A stretch of 64,000 bases of DNA from GCA-2715645 sp042095375 (GCA_042095375.1 JBELBJ010000001.1:72135-136134), one strand, 5' to 3'; numbered from the stretch's first letter, positions 8,819 through 18,887 are shown. A program made the numbers and translations. Notes: generated from the sequence alone by a model not told the origin.

Positions 8819-10081
8819 TTAAACATCATGATGCAAACTTTCCTCAAGCATTGGATGATTTTTTGCAACCAATCTTCGAGAACTTAAACTACGTAATACT
8901 ACGAATAAAAATGAAGAAAGATACACAACTAATATTCCAATTTCCATAAAGCCAAATCCACCGTTCTCTTTTAAAACTCCAGGCGTTACCATTAAGTAAA
9001 AATCAATGAAATGACCAAATAAAATTATCGGACAAGCAATTTTTAAAAATCTTGTATGTCTTTTGCTAGCCCTTGTCATCAAAAACAAGAAAGGAAAGAA
9101 AAAGTTACAAATTAAATTGAGATAAAAGAAAGGAGCATAAATGCCACTTTTAACTCTTTCTACATAATATATTGTTTCCTCGGGAATGTGTGCATAATAA
9201 ATTAATAAGTATTGAGAAAACCATATATAAGTCCAAAAAACACTGAATGCAAAAACAAATTTTCCTAAATCATGAATAACACTATGATTAATAAAATCTA
9301 AATTTCCGTTTTCTTTTAATGCTATAACTATTAACGTTATAAATGCAAGAGAAGATACCCACCAACTTGCAAAAACATACCAACCAATCATTGTACTAAA
9401 CCAATGAGTATCAATAGATAAAATCCAATCCCAAGCAGCAACAGAACTTGTAACAGCATAAACTACAACAAATACTGCTGAAATAGTAAACAATTTTCTC
9501 CAATGAGTTTCTCCTCCATTGACATCTTCTTTATCAGACTCTTTAACAATTATAATGTATAATAAATACCATATAACAAAAAATAAAATCATTCTTGATA
9601 AATAAAAAGGCACATTCAAATATGCTTTTTTACCATCAATAATAGCATCATATCTGTAATCGTTAACATCATATAAATATTCATGAGTCCAGTGAAAAAT
9701 ATCATGGTTAGCTATTCCAAAAACTAGAAGCATTAAAATAAAAGCATAAGGCATCCAACTTCCCATAGCTATTGGTATTCTTATCAAACCTGCTGACCAT
9801 CCAGCTTGAGCTACATATTGAATTGCAAGGAAAAATACCGCTGATACTGAAATACCGGTAAAATATACATTATTAATCCATAAGTTTGAAAAGAATCTTT
9901 GATACCAATGAAATTCATAGTGTGAACTTTCTGAAGCTAAATTAGAAACCTCTTCATGATGACTATCTCCATTTATTATCATAAAAATACCAACAATTGT
10001 TAAAAGAATTCCTGAAGCAAATAAAATTAATAATTGCTTTTTAGTTTGTGATTTAAATATATAGTCTTTTCCTAAACTCAT
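8819..10081 (-). CDS. actF: Alternative complex III subunit ActF
   Basis: A 420-residue polytopic membrane protein of about ten helices matching ActF, the second quinol-binding-type membrane subunit of alternative complex III. It resembles ActC distantly, as both are NrfD/PsrC-like. Features include an N-terminal helix followed by a His-rich periplasmic loop (SHHEEVSNLASESSHYEFHW) and SVAAWDWILSIDTHWFSTMIGWY, typical of ActF. It overlaps the actE stop by four bases and precedes ctaC by twelve bases. Confidence 0.93.
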   Translation of the reverse strand: MSLGKDYIFKSQTKKQLLILFASGILLTIVGIFMIINGDSHHEEVSNLASESSHYEFHWYQRFFSNLWINNVYFTGISVSAVFFLAIQYVAQAGWSAGLIRIPIAMGSWMPYAFILMLLVFGIANHDIFHWTHEYLYDVNDYRYDAIIDGKKAYLNVPFYLSRMILFFVIWYLLYIIIVKESDKEDVNGGETHWRKLFTISAVFVVVYAVTSSVAAWDWILSIDTHWFSTMIGWYVFASWWVSSLAFITLIVIALKENGNLDFINHSVIHDLGKFVFAFSVFWTYIWFSQYLLIYYAHIPEETIYYVERVKSGIYAPFFYLNLICNFFFPFLFLMTRASKRHTRFLKIACPIILFGHFIDFYLMVTPGVLKENGGFGFMEIGILVVYLSSFLFVVLRSLSSRRLVAKNHPMLEESLHHDV

Positions 10082-10680
10082 TGTTTTTGTAAAGTTTGAA
10101 CATATTTAACAACCTTCCATCTGTCTTCAATTGATATTTGAGATCCATGAGCCCACATTCTACCTTTTCCATGGGTAATAGTGTGAAAAATATCACCTTC
10201 GGTTTTATCTTTAACAGCTCTTGAATTATAGGCAGTAACACCTTTATATACGACACCAACTAACCCATCACCCATTCCTTTATCACCATGACAATGAATA
10301 CAATATCTAGTATAAATAACCTTTCCTTCTATTAATACTTCTTCAGAATCTTCTAATGGGCTTTTTAACTCCGATGCTAAGTCAATACTATCTTTAGGAA
10401 TTCTATATGGTAAATAATTACTTCTCCTTACTGTTCCTGGAACTGGCTCCCTCATTGTCATTTCATTATTGTTATACGGATTGGAATTATAAAATTCACC
10501 ATGATTATCATCAGGATTTGAATCCAGCCAACTTCCAATTTCTTTATCTTTAACTTGAGATAAAGGTTCATAGGGAACTGAATGATACATATTAGGAGCA
10601 TATTCAACTCCAGGATAATCATCCTTAGCAGCACAAGCTGAAATAAATAAACCAATTAAAAATATTTTTATATTTTTCAT
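10078..10680 (-). CDS. actE: Alternative complex III monoheme cytochrome c, ActE
   Basis: A 200-residue lipoprotein cytochrome c. The signal peptide ends in a lipobox ISAC (Cys16), and a single heme motif CIHCH lies at residues 127-131 with a downstream methionine candidate in GKGRMWAHG. ActE is the electron-exit subunit of alternative complex III, anchored on the periplasmic face. Gene order actD-actE-actF is canonical, with overlaps or zero spacing. Confidence 0.94.
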   Translation of the reverse strand: MKNIKIFLIGLFISACAAKDDYPGVEYAPNMYHSVPYEPLSQVKDKEIGSWLDSNPDDNHGEFYNSNPYNNNEMTMREPVPGTVRRSNYLPYRIPKDSIDLASELKSPLEDSEEVLIEGKVIYTRYCIHCHGDKGMGDGLVGVVYKGVTAYNSRAVKDKTEGDIFHTITHGKGRMWAHGSQISIEDRWKVVKYVQTLQKQ

Positions 10681-11211
10681 TTAATCCATTTGCTTTTCAT
10701 TAACTTCTGATGCACCAGAAGCATTTAAAAGCTTTGTAATTTTAGTTTTATTTAATTTATTTTTTTCTAGTTCAATTGCAACAATGTGTTTATCATCAGT
10801 AGATCTAATATCAAACATTTTAGCTTTTCCCCAGGGCTTCAAATCACTTATTACTAAAAAAGTCCCAACCATTCCAAATGCAGATAATAACACAGTCATT
10901 TCAAAAGTTACAGGAATAAAAGTTGGAAAAGGTAAAAAATCTTTTCCTCCTATTATCATTGGCCAATCAATTGTCATCATATAAATCATCATTGTAAGAG
11001 CTAAACATGTTCCTGTCATACCAAAAAGAAAAGCAGCTATTGATAATCTTGATCTATTGTATCCTAAAGCTTTTTCAATACCATGTACTGGAAAGGGAGA
11101 ATATACCTCATGAATATTTACTCCTTCTTTTCTAACTTTAGTAATAGCTTTTAACAAAACATCCTCATCTTCAAATACTCCTAAAACAAAATTTTTAATA
11201 CTATCAGCCAT
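10681..11211 (-). CDS. actD: Alternative complex III subunit ActD (DUF3341)
   Basis: A 176-residue protein with the DUF3341/ActD pattern: an N-terminal soluble part containing EVYSPFPVHGIEKALG, two transmembrane helices in the middle, and the GGKDFLPFPTFIPVTFEMTVL motif between and into the second helix. It is a structural membrane subunit of alternative complex III. It starts immediately before actC ends in transcription order (one base apart) and its stop touches the actE start. Confidence 0.93.
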   Translation of the reverse strand: MADSIKNFVLGVFEDEDVLLKAITKVRKEGVNIHEVYSPFPVHGIEKALGYNRSRLSIAAFLFGMTGTCLALTMMIYMMTIDWPMIIGGKDFLPFPTFIPVTFEMTVLLSAFGMVGTFLVISDLKPWGKAKMFDIRSTDDKHIVAIELEKNKLNKTKITKLLNASGASEVNEKQMD

Positions 11212-12591
11212 TTATTTGTTTTTTTTTGTTTCTCCTGTAGGTTTTAAAATACTTTTAACTTCAGCCATATTAATTACAGGAAAATATTTTGAAAAAAGTA
11301 AGTAAGCTGTAAAGAAAAACCCAAATGAAAAAAGATACATTCCCACATCATAAATTGTCGGATAAAACATTCCCCAACTTGAAGGAATATAATCTCTATG
11401 CAAAGAAGTAACAATTATGACAAATCTTTCAAACCACATACCAATATTTACTACAATAGAAATAATAAATGTTGCAGCTATATTAGTTCTGATTTTTTTA
11501 AACCAAAAAAGTTGAGGTGATACAACATTACAAGCCATCATAGAAAAATATGCCCACCAATAAGGTCCGGTAACTCTATTATAGAAAGCATATTGTTCAT
11601 ATTCAACGCCAGAGTACCAAGCTATAAATAATTCTGTAATGTATGCAATACCAACAATAGAACCAGTTACTATAATAACTATATTCATCAATTCAAGATG
11701 TTTGATAGTAATGTAATCTTCTAAATTGTATACTTTTCTTGTAATAATTAATAGAGTAAGAACCATTGCAAATCCAGAAAAAATAGCACCAGCAACAAAA
11801 TAAGGGGGAAAAATTGTTGTATGCCATCCAGGAATAACTGAAGTAGCAAAATCCATTGAAACAATAGTATGAACAGATAAAACAAGAGGTGTTGCTAAAC
11901 CAGCTAAAACCAAAGCAACAGTTTCATACCTTGACCAAGTTTTTGCAGCTCCATCCCAACCAAAACTCAAGGCTCCATATATTGATGCTGAAATTGTTCT
12001 TCCAGCTTTTACTGCTCTATCTCTTATAGTCGCAAAGTCTGGAATCAACCCAATATACCAGAAGACAAGAGAAACTGAAAAATAAGTGCTAATCGCAAAA
12101 ACATCCCATAAAAGAGGACTGGCAAAATTTACCCATAAAGAACCGTACGTATTTGGAAGTGGCAATGCCCAAAAAAACCCAAGCCATAATCTTCCCATAT
12201 GAAGCAAGGGAAACATAGCAGCACAAATTACAGCAAATATTGTCATTGCTTCAGCAGCCCGGTTTATAGACATCCTCCACCTTTGTCTAAATAAAAGTAA
12301 AATTGCTGAAATAAGTGTTCCAGCATGACCAATACCTACCCACCAAACAAAGTTTGTAATATCCCATGCCCAACCTACAGTTTTATTTAAACCCCACATA
12401 CCAATACCATCCCACAAAGTTCTATATACAGCATAACCACCAACTAAAAGCATCATTAGAGAAATACCTAGAGCTATTAACCAAGATACACTTGGCTTGT
12501 CTTCAACCCTTCTAGATATATCATTTGAAACATCATGAAGAGTTTTACCTCCGGTAATTAATGGTGTTCTTATTTTAGATTCAACATGCAT
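11212..12591 (-). CDS. actC: Alternative complex III membrane subunit ActC (NrfD/PsrC family)
   Basis: A 459-residue polytopic protein of the NrfD/PsrC family with about ten helices, matching ActC, the quinol-oxidising membrane subunit of alternative complex III. Recognisable stretches include FVWWVGIGHAGTLISA, LWVNFASPLLWDVFAISTY, VHTIVSMDFATSVIPGWH and the terminal MWFERFVIIVTSLHRDYIPSSW. The gene lies four bases after actB. Confidence 0.95.
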   Translation of the reverse strand: MHVESKIRTPLITGGKTLHDVSNDISRRVEDKPSVSWLIALGISLMMLLVGGYAVYRTLWDGIGMWGLNKTVGWAWDITNFVWWVGIGHAGTLISAILLLFRQRWRMSINRAAEAMTIFAVICAAMFPLLHMGRLWLGFFWALPLPNTYGSLWVNFASPLLWDVFAISTYFSVSLVFWYIGLIPDFATIRDRAVKAGRTISASIYGALSFGWDGAAKTWSRYETVALVLAGLATPLVLSVHTIVSMDFATSVIPGWHTTIFPPYFVAGAIFSGFAMVLTLLIITRKVYNLEDYITIKHLELMNIVIIVTGSIVGIAYITELFIAWYSGVEYEQYAFYNRVTGPYWWAYFSMMACNVVSPQLFWFKKIRTNIAATFIISIVVNIGMWFERFVIIVTSLHRDYIPSSWGMFYPTIYDVGMYLFSFGFFFTAYLLFSKYFPVINMAEVKSILKPTGETKKNK

Positions 12592-12595
12592 ATTT

Positions 12596-15500
12596 TTAAC
12601 TTTCTTTTTTATTTCTAATTTTTCTCATATACCAAATGTTTGGACTTACTTTTATTTCATCTAGTACATTGTAAGCTCTTTCTTCATTTACCTGCAATTT
12701 ATTTTCTTCTTTCCTTTTAATTTTCAAATATTTTGAAATATTACTTTTTGAATCATTCATATCTCCAAATAATATAGCTTCTGAAGGACAGGAAGCAGCG
12801 CATGCAACATTAATTTCTCCATCTTTTGGCCTTCTATTTTCTTTTTTAGCTTTTAATTTTCCCTCTTGAATTCTTTGTACACACATTGAGCACTTTTCCA
12901 TAACACCTCTTGATCTAACGGTTACATCAGGATTAAGAACCATCTTACCTAAATCATTATTCATAGAAGAATTCTTGTCAAATTGTTCATTGTCATGGTA
13001 TTTAAACCAATTAAATCTTCTTACTTTATAAGGACAATTGTTTGCACAATATCTTGTTCCAATACATCTATTGTAAGTCATTTGGTTCAGACCTTCAGTA
13101 CTATGAGTTGTTGCTGCAACAGGACAAACAGTCTCACAAGGAGCATTATTACAGTGTTGACACATCATTGGTTGAAAAGTAACATCTGGATTTTCTGAAG
13201 CTTTCTCTAAACCTTTTAAGTCATGAACATCCGCATCACTTGAATAATATCTATCTATTCTAATCCAAGCCATCTCTCTCCTATTTAAAACTTCATCCTT
13301 TCCAACGACCGGAACATTATTTTCTGCCTGACAAGCAATTGTACATGAACCGCAACCTGTACAAGCATTAAGGTCAATAGCTAATCCCCAGTGATGATTA
13401 TTATATTTATGACCTTTCCATAAAGAAACATCTTCGGGTTTTTTATATCCTTTACTTGTATAAATTTTCATTTGATATTGACCAGAATTAGGATCTTCTA
13501 CGTACTTTTTTAGAGTAGTTTCTTGAATAACACTCTCTCTACCCATAATAGTATGATGTGTTTGAGTTTGAGCTATTCTATATTCTTCATTTGAATTTGA
13601 TAATTGAATATTTTTAATAGTTAAATTTTGATAACCTTTTAAAAATTCAATCATTTCATATGCATCTTGTCCAACATTATTTCCAACAGCACCAGATTTT
13701 ATACGTCCATAACCTAAAGCTAGACCAACTGTTCCCTCAGCTTGACCGGGCTGAACAATTGCAGGTATTAAGTATTCTTTTCCAGAATCTAATTTGACTA
13801 TAAGTTTCTGTGTTGTCATGTCTCCCACTTGAAGATTTAACTCTTTAGCTAATTTTGAATTTATTGATAAATAATTATCCCAACATACTTTAGATATTGG
13901 ATCTGGCATTTCTTGAAGCCATGGGTTATTTGCTTGAATACCATTCCCCACACTAGAGTTTAAATATAGAACCAATTCATTTTCATTAGAAAGCGAATAG
14001 TTTTGGTCTATCCAAAAAGAAACGTTTTTTAATAAGCTAGATATTTTACTAGTTAAATTTTTTGAATCTTTATCTTTAATCTCATAAAAACCATCATGTA
14101 AACATTGATCCCAAAAAATCTGAAAACTAGTATTTATTCCTTCACTTCTATATAATTTTTCCCAATTACTTTTAATGAAATTAAAATAATCAGAATCATT
14201 TTCGGACCATTTTAGAAAACTTTCCTGGAATTGTCTAGTATTAAAAAGTTTTGAAATTGTTGGTTGAGAAAAACTAAAAAAACCATGAGTTGGTTCATAA
14301 TCATTCCAAGATTCTAAGTAATGATTATCTGGAGCAATAACTTTTACTTGAGATGTTGTTTCATCCATTCTATCAGAAGTAGAAATAGATAATTGAATAT
14401 CATTAATCTTACTAGATATTTCTGATCCTAATGGGTGATCATAAACTGGATTACAATTTAGGAAAATTACAGCACCAACTTTATCTGTATTTATATCTTT
14501 AATGAATTTATTAAATTCAAAGTCATTACCATTTCTTAAATTATATGCATTATCAAATGAAATTGTTGTATTATAATTATTTAAAATTTCATTTATAGAA
14601 TTTATAACAATTTGAACATATTCATCATTAGATCCAGAAACTATAATTGAATTTCCAACATTATTAATCAAATCCTCAGCTATCATACTAAGTTTATCAT
14701 CAACTATTTCATTTTTAAATTGGATAGGAGTTTTTCCATATTTTTTAGCTAAAAGATTATATAAACTTGTAATATAAAAAGCTTGTTCAGAACTTTTAAT
14801 TGGAATTCTATAATCTGCATTTGATCCAGTCAAAGATAAATTTGATTCAAATGAATACAATCTTGACATTGTTTTTTTATTAGTATTAACTTTTCTGGTT
14901 TTTGCAAATTGATTATTAAAAAGAGTGTGATTAATTGAACTACCTAAAAAATCATAATCAAAAGAAACTATAACTTTTGCTTTAGAAAAATCATAGAAAG
15001 GAATTTTTCTGATTCCAAATGATTTACTATTTGCTTCAAGAGAACCGTGATAAGAAACTTGATCATATTGAACATGTTTAAAGTTAAATTTGTTCTTAAA
15101 ACCATCTAATACTTTTTGAGATGAAGGACTAAAAGTAGAGTTTGAAATTATATAATTATTTTTACCCGATTTACTATTTACTTCTAAATTTTCTGATACA
15201 TAATTATCAATATCTTTCCATTCAGCTTTTTTACCATTTAATATTGGATTTTGCAACCTTTCTTTATCATATAATGATAATACAGAGGCCTCTACTTGTG
15301 ATGATGTCCCTCCACCATTGACTTTTGAAAGCTTATTTCCTTCAATTTTAATTGGCCTACCTTCACGAGTTTTAACAACTACACTACAATAGTCACTACC
15401 ACTTACGAAAGATGAAGCATAATAATTGGCTATTGATGCATCAATATCAACTGGTTTATTAACATATGGAATTGCTTTTTTAATGGGAGCTTCACAAGAA

Positions 15501-15679
15501 GCTAAAGTTGCTGCAGATAATCCAAATCCCATCATTTTAAGAAAGTCTCTCCTCGAGTTATTTGAACTTCCATTAATTGGTAAATATTCAGGAAATTCAT
15601 TATGAGCATTTTTGATAAATTCTTTATCATTTCTCAATTGCTCTATTCCTTTCCAATATGTTTTATTTTCCTTTTTCAT
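12596..15679 (-). CDS. actB: Alternative complex III iron-sulfur subunit ActB
   Basis: A 1027-residue ActB, a fusion of a molybdopterin-oxidoreductase-like domain (residues ~60-740, no molybdenum cofactor in ACIII) with a ferredoxin-like domain (~770-1010). The N-terminus has a Tat motif (SRRDFLKMMGFG) followed by LASC. The C-terminal part holds cysteine clusters CTGCGSCTIAC, CQHCNNAPCETVCP, CIGTRYCANNCP and CSMC...CAASCP for four iron-sulfur clusters. It passes electrons from quinol oxidation toward the cytochrome subunits on the periplasmic side. It lies one base after actA. Confidence 0.96.
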   Translation of the reverse strand: MKKENKTYWKGIEQLRNDKEFIKNAHNEFPEYLPINGSSNNSRRDFLKMMGFGLSAATLASCEAPIKKAIPYVNKPVDIDASIANYYASSFVSGSDYCSVVVKTREGRPIKIEGNKLSKVNGGGTSSQVEASVLSLYDKERLQNPILNGKKAEWKDIDNYVSENLEVNSKSGKNNYIISNSTFSPSSQKVLDGFKNKFNFKHVQYDQVSYHGSLEANSKSFGIRKIPFYDFSKAKVIVSFDYDFLGSSINHTLFNNQFAKTRKVNTNKKTMSRLYSFESNLSLTGSNADYRIPIKSSEQAFYITSLYNLLAKKYGKTPIQFKNEIVDDKLSMIAEDLINNVGNSIIVSGSNDEYVQIVINSINEILNNYNTTISFDNAYNLRNGNDFEFNKFIKDINTDKVGAVIFLNCNPVYDHPLGSEISSKINDIQLSISTSDRMDETTSQVKVIAPDNHYLESWNDYEPTHGFFSFSQPTISKLFNTRQFQESFLKWSENDSDYFNFIKSNWEKLYRSEGINTSFQIFWDQCLHDGFYEIKDKDSKNLTSKISSLLKNVSFWIDQNYSLSNENELVLYLNSSVGNGIQANNPWLQEMPDPISKVCWDNYLSINSKLAKELNLQVGDMTTQKLIVKLDSGKEYLIPAIVQPGQAEGTVGLALGYGRIKSGAVGNNVGQDAYEMIEFLKGYQNLTIKNIQLSNSNEEYRIAQTQTHHTIMGRESVIQETTLKKYVEDPNSGQYQMKIYTSKGYKKPEDVSLWKGHKYNNHHWGLAIDLNACTGCGSCTIACQAENNVPVVGKDEVLNRREMAWIRIDRYYSSDADVHDLKGLEKASENPDVTFQPMMCQHCNNAPCETVCPVAATTHSTEGLNQMTYNRCIGTRYCANNCPYKVRRFNWFKYHDNEQFDKNSSMNNDLGKMVLNPDVTVRSRGVMEKCSMCVQRIQEGKLKAKKENRRPKDGEINVACAASCPSEAILFGDMNDSKSNISKYLKIKRKEENKLQVNEERAYNVLDEIKVSPNIWYMRKIRNKKES

Positions 15680-15680
15680 A

Positions 15681-16961
15681 TTAATAGTGACATTTTGAAC
15701 ATTCTAAACCTCCAATATCTTGTACTTTTAATGGGTTCTTTGAATTTTTACCATGCAAAGCAACTAACTTATCATAATATTCATTCCCTTTAGCGTTTAC
15801 ATTTGTTTCCCTGTGACAATTAATACACCAACCCATGGTTAATTCAGAATACTGATAAACAACATCCATTTCTTTAATTGGACCGTGACAAGTTTCACAT
15901 TCAATACCACCAACTTTCACATGTTGAGCATGATTAAAATATGATAGATCAGGTAAATTATGAACTCTTACCCACTCAATTGGTTTATTTTCTTCGTAGG
16001 CAGTTAATATTTTTTGAATTTCTGGTTTATCCGTTTCAATAGCATTATGACAATTCATACATATATTAACTGAAGGAATATTAGCAGATTTTGAAATATT
16101 AACTCCAGTATGACAATAATTACAATCAATTTCGTATTGACCAGCATGAATTTTATGAGAAAATGCTATTGGTTGAGCTGGTTGATAATTTTGTTGAATT
16201 CCAACAGTGTAAAGTCCATCTATACAAGATCTTACTAAAATGATTGTAAATACAAAAGTAGTTGCACCAAGAATAAAATCACTTTTAAGGAATCTTTTAT
16301 AATTAAATCTGTATTCAATAAACTCTTTATCAGAATCAGATAATTTTTTTCCACTTATCGTATCTTCCAATAAGATATATTTTTTTGATAGTTTATTAAA
16401 TTGAATCAAAACAACTAAGGTGATTATTAACAACGTAATGATTAGAAAAGTAAGAATGTTAACAGTAGTATTTGAAACTGATGATTGTAAATCAGAAGAA
16501 ATCCCTTGATCATTACTCTCAGCTGCTACAGCGACTTCAATGGGCTTTGCAGATTCAGATTTTATATATTCTAGTATGGAATTTAATTCTCCATCATTAA
16601 AATCAAATGAGGTCATCAAAGTATTGTTATACTCTTTGTAAAGATTTACAGCATATTCATCACCACTTTGAATTACCTTTTGAGAATTTCTAATAAAAGC
16701 ATACAACCATTCCTCAGATTTTCTTTCATGAACATCTCTAAGGGCAGGGCCAATTACAACATCGTTAATCGCATGGCATACTGTACAATTTCCTTTAAAA
16801 ATCGACTCGCCATTTTGAACAATAGAATTATCTACAGATTCAGTATCTTGGGCAAATAAAAAACTGGAGTTTAGATTTGAAAATGATAAAAAAATTGATA
16901 GAAAAAAAACCGAAATAAATTTCATTTTGGAAGCGATTCTAAAAGAAGAATTTTTAATCAT
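15681..16961 (-). CDS. actA: Alternative complex III hexaheme cytochrome c, ActA
   Basis: A cytochrome c with six CxxCH motifs: one in an N-terminal mono-heme domain (C59-H63, CTVCH) and five in a C-terminal class III-like domain (CNYCH, CMNCH, CETCH, CINCH at 379-383, CSKCH at the end), separated by two transmembrane helices. This extra N-terminal heme domain is usual for Bacteroidota ActA. It is the first gene of the respiratory operon. The ATG at 16961 overlaps an 18-bp palindrome; the ATG at 16925 would begin a tidier signal peptide (MKFISVFF...FAQ) and may be the true start. Confidence 0.94.
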   Translation of the reverse strand: MIKNSSFRIASKMKFISVFFLSIFLSFSNLNSSFLFAQDTESVDNSIVQNGESIFKGNCTVCHAINDVVIGPALRDVHERKSEEWLYAFIRNSQKVIQSGDEYAVNLYKEYNNTLMTSFDFNDGELNSILEYIKSESAKPIEVAVAAESNDQGISSDLQSSVSNTTVNILTFLIITLLIITLVVLIQFNKLSKKYILLEDTISGKKLSDSDKEFIEYRFNYKRFLKSDFILGATTFVFTIILVRSCIDGLYTVGIQQNYQPAQPIAFSHKIHAGQYEIDCNYCHTGVNISKSANIPSVNICMNCHNAIETDKPEIQKILTAYEENKPIEWVRVHNLPDLSYFNHAQHVKVGGIECETCHGPIKEMDVVYQYSELTMGWCINCHRETNVNAKGNEYYDKLVALHGKNSKNPLKVQDIGGLECSKCHY

Positions 16962-16977
16962 TTAGTTATAACTAAAT
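16960..16977. promoter_or_regulatory. 18-bp perfect palindrome at the actA start
   Basis: ATTTAGTTATAACTAAAT reads the same on both strands and covers the first possible actA start codon. It lies downstream of the predicted actA promoter. It could be an operator for a dimeric regulator of the respiratory operon, or a leader structure. No regulator is identified. Confidence 0.4.
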
Positions 16978-17010
16978 TAAGTTAAAAACATATAAAATTA
17001 TAATTCACGA

Positions 17011-17042
17011 CAAATGTAATTATGGAGAAATTAACATCAAAA
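17011..17042 (-). promoter_or_regulatory. Predicted promoter of the act-cta respiratory operon
   Basis: On the minus strand a -7 element TACATTTG (17018-17011) fits the Bacteroidota consensus TAnnTTTG. A -33 element TTTTG (17042-17038) lies 19 bases upstream, matching the usual spacing. Transcription would begin near 17004, about 40 bases before the actA ATG. It is the only strong candidate between fadD and actA. Confidence 0.65.
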
Positions 17043-17090
17043 GAATATTGAATTATCTGGTTTATTTAGAATATTTCTAAATAATTAAAT

Positions 17091-18773
17091 TTAATACTTG
17101 TTAACTTTTAAATCATTTTCTTTAATTATTCTTCTTAAAATTTTTCCAACATTAGATTTAGGTAGCTCATTAACAAAAGAAACATGTTTAGGGCATTTAT
17201 AAGAAGTGAGTTTTTCCTTACAATGCTCGATAATTTCATTATCAGTTAACAACTCATCTTTTTTAACTACCACAGCTTTCACCGCTTCAGTTGTTTTTTT
17301 ATCTGGCACTCCTATAACACCTACTTCTAATACTTTTGGATGTGAAGAAATAACATGTTCAACTTCATTTGGAAATACATTGAATCCTGAAACCAAAATC
17401 ATCTCTTTTTTCCTATCAACTATTTTAATAAATCCATCTTTATCCATAATTGCTATATCCCCAGTTTTTAACCAATTTCCTAACATAACTTCTGATGTTT
17501 CATTTTGTCTTTGCCAATACCCTTTCATTACTTGTGGACCTTTCACACAAAGTTCACCCCTCTCACCTAAATTTACTTCTTTGTTTTTGTCATCTACAAA
17601 CTTCACATTAGTACTTGGCAATGGAAGACCAATAGTACCAATTTTATCAGTTCCATCAAGTGGATTCATTGTTACTACTGGTGATGTTTCTGTTAAACCA
17701 TAACCCTCTGACAAAGGACTTCCAGTTATTTCTTTCCATTTATTTGCAACAATTTTCTGAACTGCCATTCCTCCCCCAAATGCAACTTTTAATTTTGTAA
17801 AATCTAATTCCTTGAAGCCATCTGCATTAATTAATCCATTAAATAATGTGTTAACACCAGTAATAACAGAAAATTTATGTTTAGATAATTCTTTCACAAA
17901 GCCTTTCATATCTCTTGGATTTGTAATTAACACGTTTTTTGCACCCATTTTGAACATAACAAGAGCATTACACACTAAAGCAAATATGTGATACAAAGGC
18001 AATGCAGTTATACAAATTTCTTTTTTATCACTTAATAAAGTTTTCATAACCTCATGAATCTGTGAAAGATTTGATAATACATTATAATGGGTAAGCATAG
18101 CACCCTTTGAAACTCCAGTTGTTCCACCTGTATATTGTAAAAAAGCAATGTCATCAGATTTAATTTTATGTTTTTTGAAATCATGTTTAGACCCGGTTTC
18201 TAATGCTTTTTTGAATGATACAGCTTCCGGAAGATTATATTTAGGAACCATTTTTTTTATATTTTTCACAACAAAATTTGTAATGAAGCCTTTAATTCCA
18301 CCTAACATATCACCTATATTAGAAACAATAACATGTTTAATATGTGTATTAGAAATTATCTTTTCTAGGTTGTAAGCAAAATTCGATAAAATTAATATTG
18401 CTTTTGCACCAGAATCTTTAAACTGATGTTGCATCTCATTTGGAGTATAAAGTGGATTTGTATTTACCACGACAATACCTGACCTTAAAGCTGCAAAAAG
18501 AGCAATGGGATATTGCAATACATTAGGTGATTGTATTATTAACCTATCTCCTTTTTTTAATTTTAATTCTTCAGTTAGATACAGAGAAAAGTTTTTTGAG
18601 AGAATATCTAATTCATTGTAAGTAATAGTTTTACCCATGTTTTCAAAAGCAATTAAATCAGAATAATTTTTGAATCCATCATCCAAAAATTCAGCAAAAG
18701 AATTGTATGCATCTAGATTAGCAGAGGTATTAACTCCATTAGGGTAATTTTTTAACCAAATTTTATTTTTCAT
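17091..18773 (-). CDS. fadD: Long-chain fatty acid-CoA ligase (AMP-forming)
   Basis: A 560-residue acyl-adenylate enzyme with the expected motifs: the AMP-binding P-loop YTGGTTGVSKGAMLTH (residues ~212-227), GYGLTETSP, KTGDIA, and the hinge and C-terminal VDRKKEMILVSGFNVFPNEVE with a catalytic lysine near the end (SNVGKILRR). The length and motif details match FadD, which activates long-chain fatty acids for degradation or lipid synthesis at the inner membrane. It stands alone, with 129 bases to actA downstream and a divergent Lrp regulator upstream. Confidence 0.92.
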   Translation of the reverse strand: MKNKIWLKNYPNGVNTSANLDAYNSFAEFLDDGFKNYSDLIAFENMGKTITYNELDILSKNFSLYLTEELKLKKGDRLIIQSPNVLQYPIALFAALRSGIVVVNTNPLYTPNEMQHQFKDSGAKAILILSNFAYNLEKIISNTHIKHVIVSNIGDMLGGIKGFITNFVVKNIKKMVPKYNLPEAVSFKKALETGSKHDFKKHKIKSDDIAFLQYTGGTTGVSKGAMLTHYNVLSNLSQIHEVMKTLLSDKKEICITALPLYHIFALVCNALVMFKMGAKNVLITNPRDMKGFVKELSKHKFSVITGVNTLFNGLINADGFKELDFTKLKVAFGGGMAVQKIVANKWKEITGSPLSEGYGLTETSPVVTMNPLDGTDKIGTIGLPLPSTNVKFVDDKNKEVNLGERGELCVKGPQVMKGYWQRQNETSEVMLGNWLKTGDIAIMDKDGFIKIVDRKKEMILVSGFNVFPNEVEHVISSHPKVLEVGVIGVPDKKTTEAVKAVVVKKDELLTDNEIIEHCKEKLTSYKCPKHVSFVNELPKSNVGKILRRIIKENDLKVNKY

Positions 18774-18850
18774 TTTTAAAAGACAATTTTATTTATTTTA
18801 AAAGTAATACTTTGAAAGTATAAAAAAAATTGTTTTATGTTCTAAGTAGG

Positions 18851-18887
18851 GTAAAAAGAAAAAGGGGATTTAAAAAAAACCCCCTTT
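18851..18887 (-). terminator. Terminator-like hairpin in the fadD-lrp intergenic region
   Basis: AAAGGGG (18861-18867) pairs with CCCCTTT (18881-18887) across an A-rich loop. Read on the minus strand the hairpin is followed by TTCTTTTTAC, a T-rich tail; read on the plus strand there is no T-run. It therefore looks like an intrinsic terminator for minus-strand transcription about 80 bases before fadD. It may end a short leader or small RNA, or act as an attenuator. The rest of the 270-base gap (18774-19045) is AT-rich with nothing else recognisable. Confidence 0.4.

Noticed and set aside
17206..17703. Plus-strand open frame of 165 codons inside fadD
   Set aside because: It is antisense to the conserved C-terminal half of fadD and has no domain features.
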